A stretch of DNA of 6,690 nucleotides from the NCBI GenBank assembly GCA_002436005.1, contig DIXG01000002.1, positions 1-6,690 of the forward strand, read 5' to 3'. The notes beneath the pieces are model-generated. The model was not told the origin of the DNA and searched no databases. It saw only the letters and a list, made by a program, of their open reading frames with translations. Below are positions 4,365-6,690 of this stretch, in pieces. The position numbers and the translations under genes were made by a program. The DNA is from Anaerolineaceae bacterium UBA6086 (lineage in GTDB: Bacteria; Chloroflexota; Anaerolineae; Anaerolineales; Anaerolineaceae). The first letter of the stretch is position 1; the number at the start of each line of letters is the position of its first letter.

Positions 4365-6690
4365 ATGGCTGAATCCTTTGATATTGAACGAAAAATTTCT
4401 GAAATCGAAGCAGAGTTAGCGAATCTGGATTATCACCGTGACCAGTTACTGGATGAGCTGACCCAATTACGCCGGCAGCTCCTTCAAAAAGATTCCCCAG
4501 CACAACTAATGCTGCACATTCAGGGAATTACAGTCAATAACCAATCATCTCAAGAGGAAAAAATCCGGTTATTCCGTTCTTTATTCAAAGGGCGGGAGGA
4601 TGTATTCCCACGCCGGTTCGAAAATTCCAAAACCGGAAAGTCAGGCTACGCCCCGGTCTGTGGTAATGAATGGCAAGCGGGTATTTGCCAGAAGCCGAAG
4701 ATCACCTGCCAGGAATGCAATTTTCGTGCGTTTGTTCAAGTTAGCGATGAGACCATCCGGAACCATCTCATGGGAATTGACCCCAACGACCGTTCAGGCA
4801 GAGACTTTACGATGGGGGTTTATCCTTTGTTGGCAGACGAATCATGCTGGTTTTTGGCAGCTGATTTTGATAAATCCACCTGGACTGAAGACGCCAAAGC
4901 CTTTTTAGAGACCTGCGCCAGTTATCAAGTTCCTGCCGTCTTGGAACGATCACGATCCGGAAATGGTGGGCATGTCTGGATATTTTTTGAAACATCAGTT
5001 CCTGCAGTATTAGCGCGAAAACTTGGGTCATTACTGCTTACCAGTACGATGAACCGGCGATCGGAAATCGGAATGGATTCTTATGACCGGCTTTTCCCCA
5101 GTCAGGATACCTTGCCCAGAGGCGGATTTGGTAATCTGATTGCACTACCGCTGCAGAAAAAACCACGTGAACAAAATAACAGCGTCTTTTTGGACAAAGA
5201 TCTCAATCCCTATCCCGATCAGTGGGCTTTTTTGTCATCGATTCACAAGATGGCTCATCAAGACCTTGAAAGAATTGTGAAGAATGTTCAAGACGAAGGC
5301 GAAATCACTGGCGTCCGGGCAGTGGTTTTGGATGAAACCGAAAACGAACCCTGGAAACTGACCCCATCACGGAAATATAAGGAACCCCCAATAACCGGTC
5401 CTTTACCAGATCAACTCAACCTGGTCATCAGCAACCAGATTTACATCGAAAAAGATGGGCTGCCCGCACCTTTACGAAATCGCATCATTCGATTGGCTGC
5501 CTTTCAAAACCCGGAATTTTATAAAGCGCAGGCAATGCGCCTCTCAACATTTGGGAAACCCAGGATTATCAGCTGTTGTGAGGAATATCCGAAACACCTT
5601 GCCTTACCCAGAGGGTGTCAGGAAGAGCTGCTTCAAGTGCTGGGTGAGCTTAAAATCAAAACGAAGGTGATTGACGATCGTGTGATTGGTGATCCTCTAT
5701 TATTAAACTTCCAGGGAACGCTTCGTCTTGAGCAGCAGCTTGCTGCAGATCAGCTTAATAAGCATGATATTGGCGTTCTTTCTGCTTCCACAGCATTTGG
5801 AAAAACGGTCATTGGCGCTTGGTTGATTGCCCAAAGAAAAGTGAACACCCTGGTGATTGTCCATCGAAGGCAGTTGATGGATCAATGGGTAGAAAGCCTC
5901 CAATCTTTTTTGGGACTGGGAAAAAAGGAAATCGGGCAGATTGGGGGCGGAAAACATAAAGTCACCGGAGTGGTAGATATAGCGATGATCCAGAGCCTGA
6001 TCAATAAGGGTACAGTCAATGATCTGGTGGGAAATTATTGCCATATCATTGTTGATGAATGCCACCACATTTCCGCAGCCAGTTTTGAACAGGTGATTCG
6101 GCAAGCAAAAGCCAGGTTCATTACCGGCTTATCCGCAACCGTCACCCGGCAGGACGGTCACCACCCGATCATTTTTATGCAGTGTGGACCTGTCCGATAC
6201 CGGGTAGATGATCGCCAACAAGCCGCCGCACGCTTATTTACCCACAAGGTTATTGTCCGTAGGACCAATTTTGTTTTGCCAATCCGCGCGGACAATACTC
6301 CAGAACCAGGCATTCAGGAAGTATATGCGATGTTAGCAGCGGACTTGCACCGGAATCAAATGATTGTTGACGATGTTGTTGGGGTTGTTCATACTGGCCG
6401 GTCGCCTTTATTGTTGACAGAGCGACGAGAGCACCTCTCATATTTTGCTGATACCCTGGCAGGTAAAGTAAAAAATATCATCGTTTTATCCGGCGGGATG
6501 GGCCGCAAACAACGAACTTTATTGATGGACGAGTTGAAGCGTATTCCAGAGGATGAAGAACGTTTGATCATTGCTACAGGCCGCTATTTGGGGGAAGGGT
6601 TTGATGATGCTCGCCTTGATACTTTATTTTTGGCTTTGCCAATTGCCTGGCGCGGAACGGTAGCACAATATGCAGGTCGACTTCACCGCA
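4365..6690 (+). CDS. TOTE conflict-system primase-helicase (AEP domain plus SF2 DECH helicase), partial
   Basis: The frame is open from 4365 to the window edge, giving 775 residues with no stop, so the C terminus is missing. Domain order: (a) a coiled coil at about 5-42 with I/L heptads; (b) a four-cysteine, probably zinc-binding module, C99-X8-C108-X6-C115-X2-C118, within CGNEWQAGICQKP and CQEC; (c) an archaeo-eukaryotic primase core with AADFD (D167, D169), the SRSGNGGHVW motif (H203), LFPSQD (D248) and PRGGFGNLIALPLQ (to about 264); (d) a linker with AFQNPEFYKAQAMR (about 379-392); (e) an SF2 helicase with STAFGKT (K480, T481), IVHRRQLMDQW, DECHH (564-568), LSATVTR (SAT 590-592), GRYLGEGFDD (739-748) and the start of motif VI, QYAGRLHR (768-775). 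All catalytic residues expected of both enzymes appear present. The AEP-TOTE plus helicase pairing is known from predicted NTP-dependent conflict systems that attack foreign nucleic acid, usually with a nuclease component. That role is established as a family prediction, not shown here. The start is set at 4365 by the promoter spacing; ATG 4350 is the alternative. Confidence 0.9.
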   Translation, partial: MAESFDIERKISEIEAELANLDYHRDQLLDELTQLRRQLLQKDSPAQLMLHIQGITVNNQSSQEEKIRLFRSLFKGREDVFPRRFENSKTGKSGYAPVCGNEWQAGICQKPKITCQECNFRAFVQVSDETIRNHLMGIDPNDRSGRDFTMGVYPLLADESCWFLAADFDKSTWTEDAKAFLETCASYQVPAVLERSRSGNGGHVWIFFETSVPAVLARKLGSLLLTSTMNRRSEIGMDSYDRLFPSQDTLPRGGFGNLIALPLQKKPREQNNSVFLDKDLNPYPDQWAFLSSIHKMAHQDLERIVKNVQDEGEITGVRAVVLDETENEPWKLTPSRKYKEPPITGPLPDQLNLVISNQIYIEKDGLPAPLRNRIIRLAAFQNPEFYKAQAMRLSTFGKPRIISCCEEYPKHLALPRGCQEELLQVLGELKIKTKVIDDRVIGDPLLLNFQGTLRLEQQLAADQLNKHDIGVLSASTAFGKTVIGAWLIAQRKVNTLVIVHRRQLMDQWVESLQSFLGLGKKEIGQIGGGKHKVTGVVDIAMIQSLINKGTVNDLVGNYCHIIVDECHHISAASFEQVIRQAKARFITGLSATVTRQDGHHPIIFMQCGPVRYRVDDRQQAAARLFTHKVIVRRTNFVLPIRADNTPEPGIQEVYAMLAADLHRNQMIVDDVVGVVHTGRSPLLLTERREHLSYFADTLAGKVKNIIVLSGGMGRKQRTLLMDELKRIPEDEERLIIATGRYLGEGFDDARLDTLFLALPIAWRGTVAQYAGRLHR

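Noticed and set aside
4600..4908. Forward frame of 102 codons within the primase gene
   Set aside because: It is out of frame with the primase-helicase, whose motifs run through the same bases. Its product has no natural character.
5735..5746. GCAGCTTGCTGC inside the helicase, identical to the core of the intergenic palindromes
   Set aside because: It encodes EQQLAAD in a conserved helicase stretch and lacks the C-run and G-run arms, so it is coding coincidence rather than a third repeat copy.
5703..6104. Reverse-strand frame of 133 codons
   Set aside because: It is antisense to the helicase motifs I and II, has no ribosome site, and is a shadow of the strong coding frame.

Overview
The window looks bacterial: Shine-Dalgarno sites, GTG starts, tight gene spacing and an ABC-2-type transporter pair. 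GC content is moderate. The overall look, with single-pass membrane proteins of unknown function and a TOTE-type primase-helicase, would suit an environmental anaerobe such as a Chloroflexota/Anaerolineae member. That is an impression only, because no marker gene is present.

Layout, all real genes on the + strand. (1) 1-103: a leader with a perfect TATAAT and an AAGGA ribosome site. (2) 104-2363: a two-gene ABC exporter operon, an ATP-binding protein followed after one base by a 536-residue polytopic membrane partner. (3) 2477-4010: a group of unrecognised membrane-anchored proteins. The first appears split by a frameshift (2541-2897 and 2864-3403), and a 30-codon frame at 2477-2569 may be its true N terminus, also shifted out of frame. 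The second (3438-4010) is intact. (4) 4011-4364: a 354-base intergenic region with a terminator-like stem-loop, a perfect TATAAT, a nested multi-hairpin element containing two copies of a CCCCGCAGCTTGCTGCGGGG-like palindrome, a 26-codon frame with a strong Shine-Dalgarno, and a second promoter placed to give a leaderless transcript. (5) 4365 to the end: a 775-codon frame with no stop, running off the window. It encodes a coiled coil, a four-cysteine module, an archaeo-eukaryotic primase (AEP) domain of the TOTE conflict-system type and an SF2 helicase.

The primase-helicase is the most important gene here. It belongs to predicted NTP-dependent anti-invader systems, and its partner genes, probably a nuclease, would lie beyond 6690. 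Its upstream region is unusually structured and may regulate it. The ABC operon and the small membrane-protein genes have no evident functional link to it. The compositional change after about 4010 suggests the primase-helicase was acquired separately.
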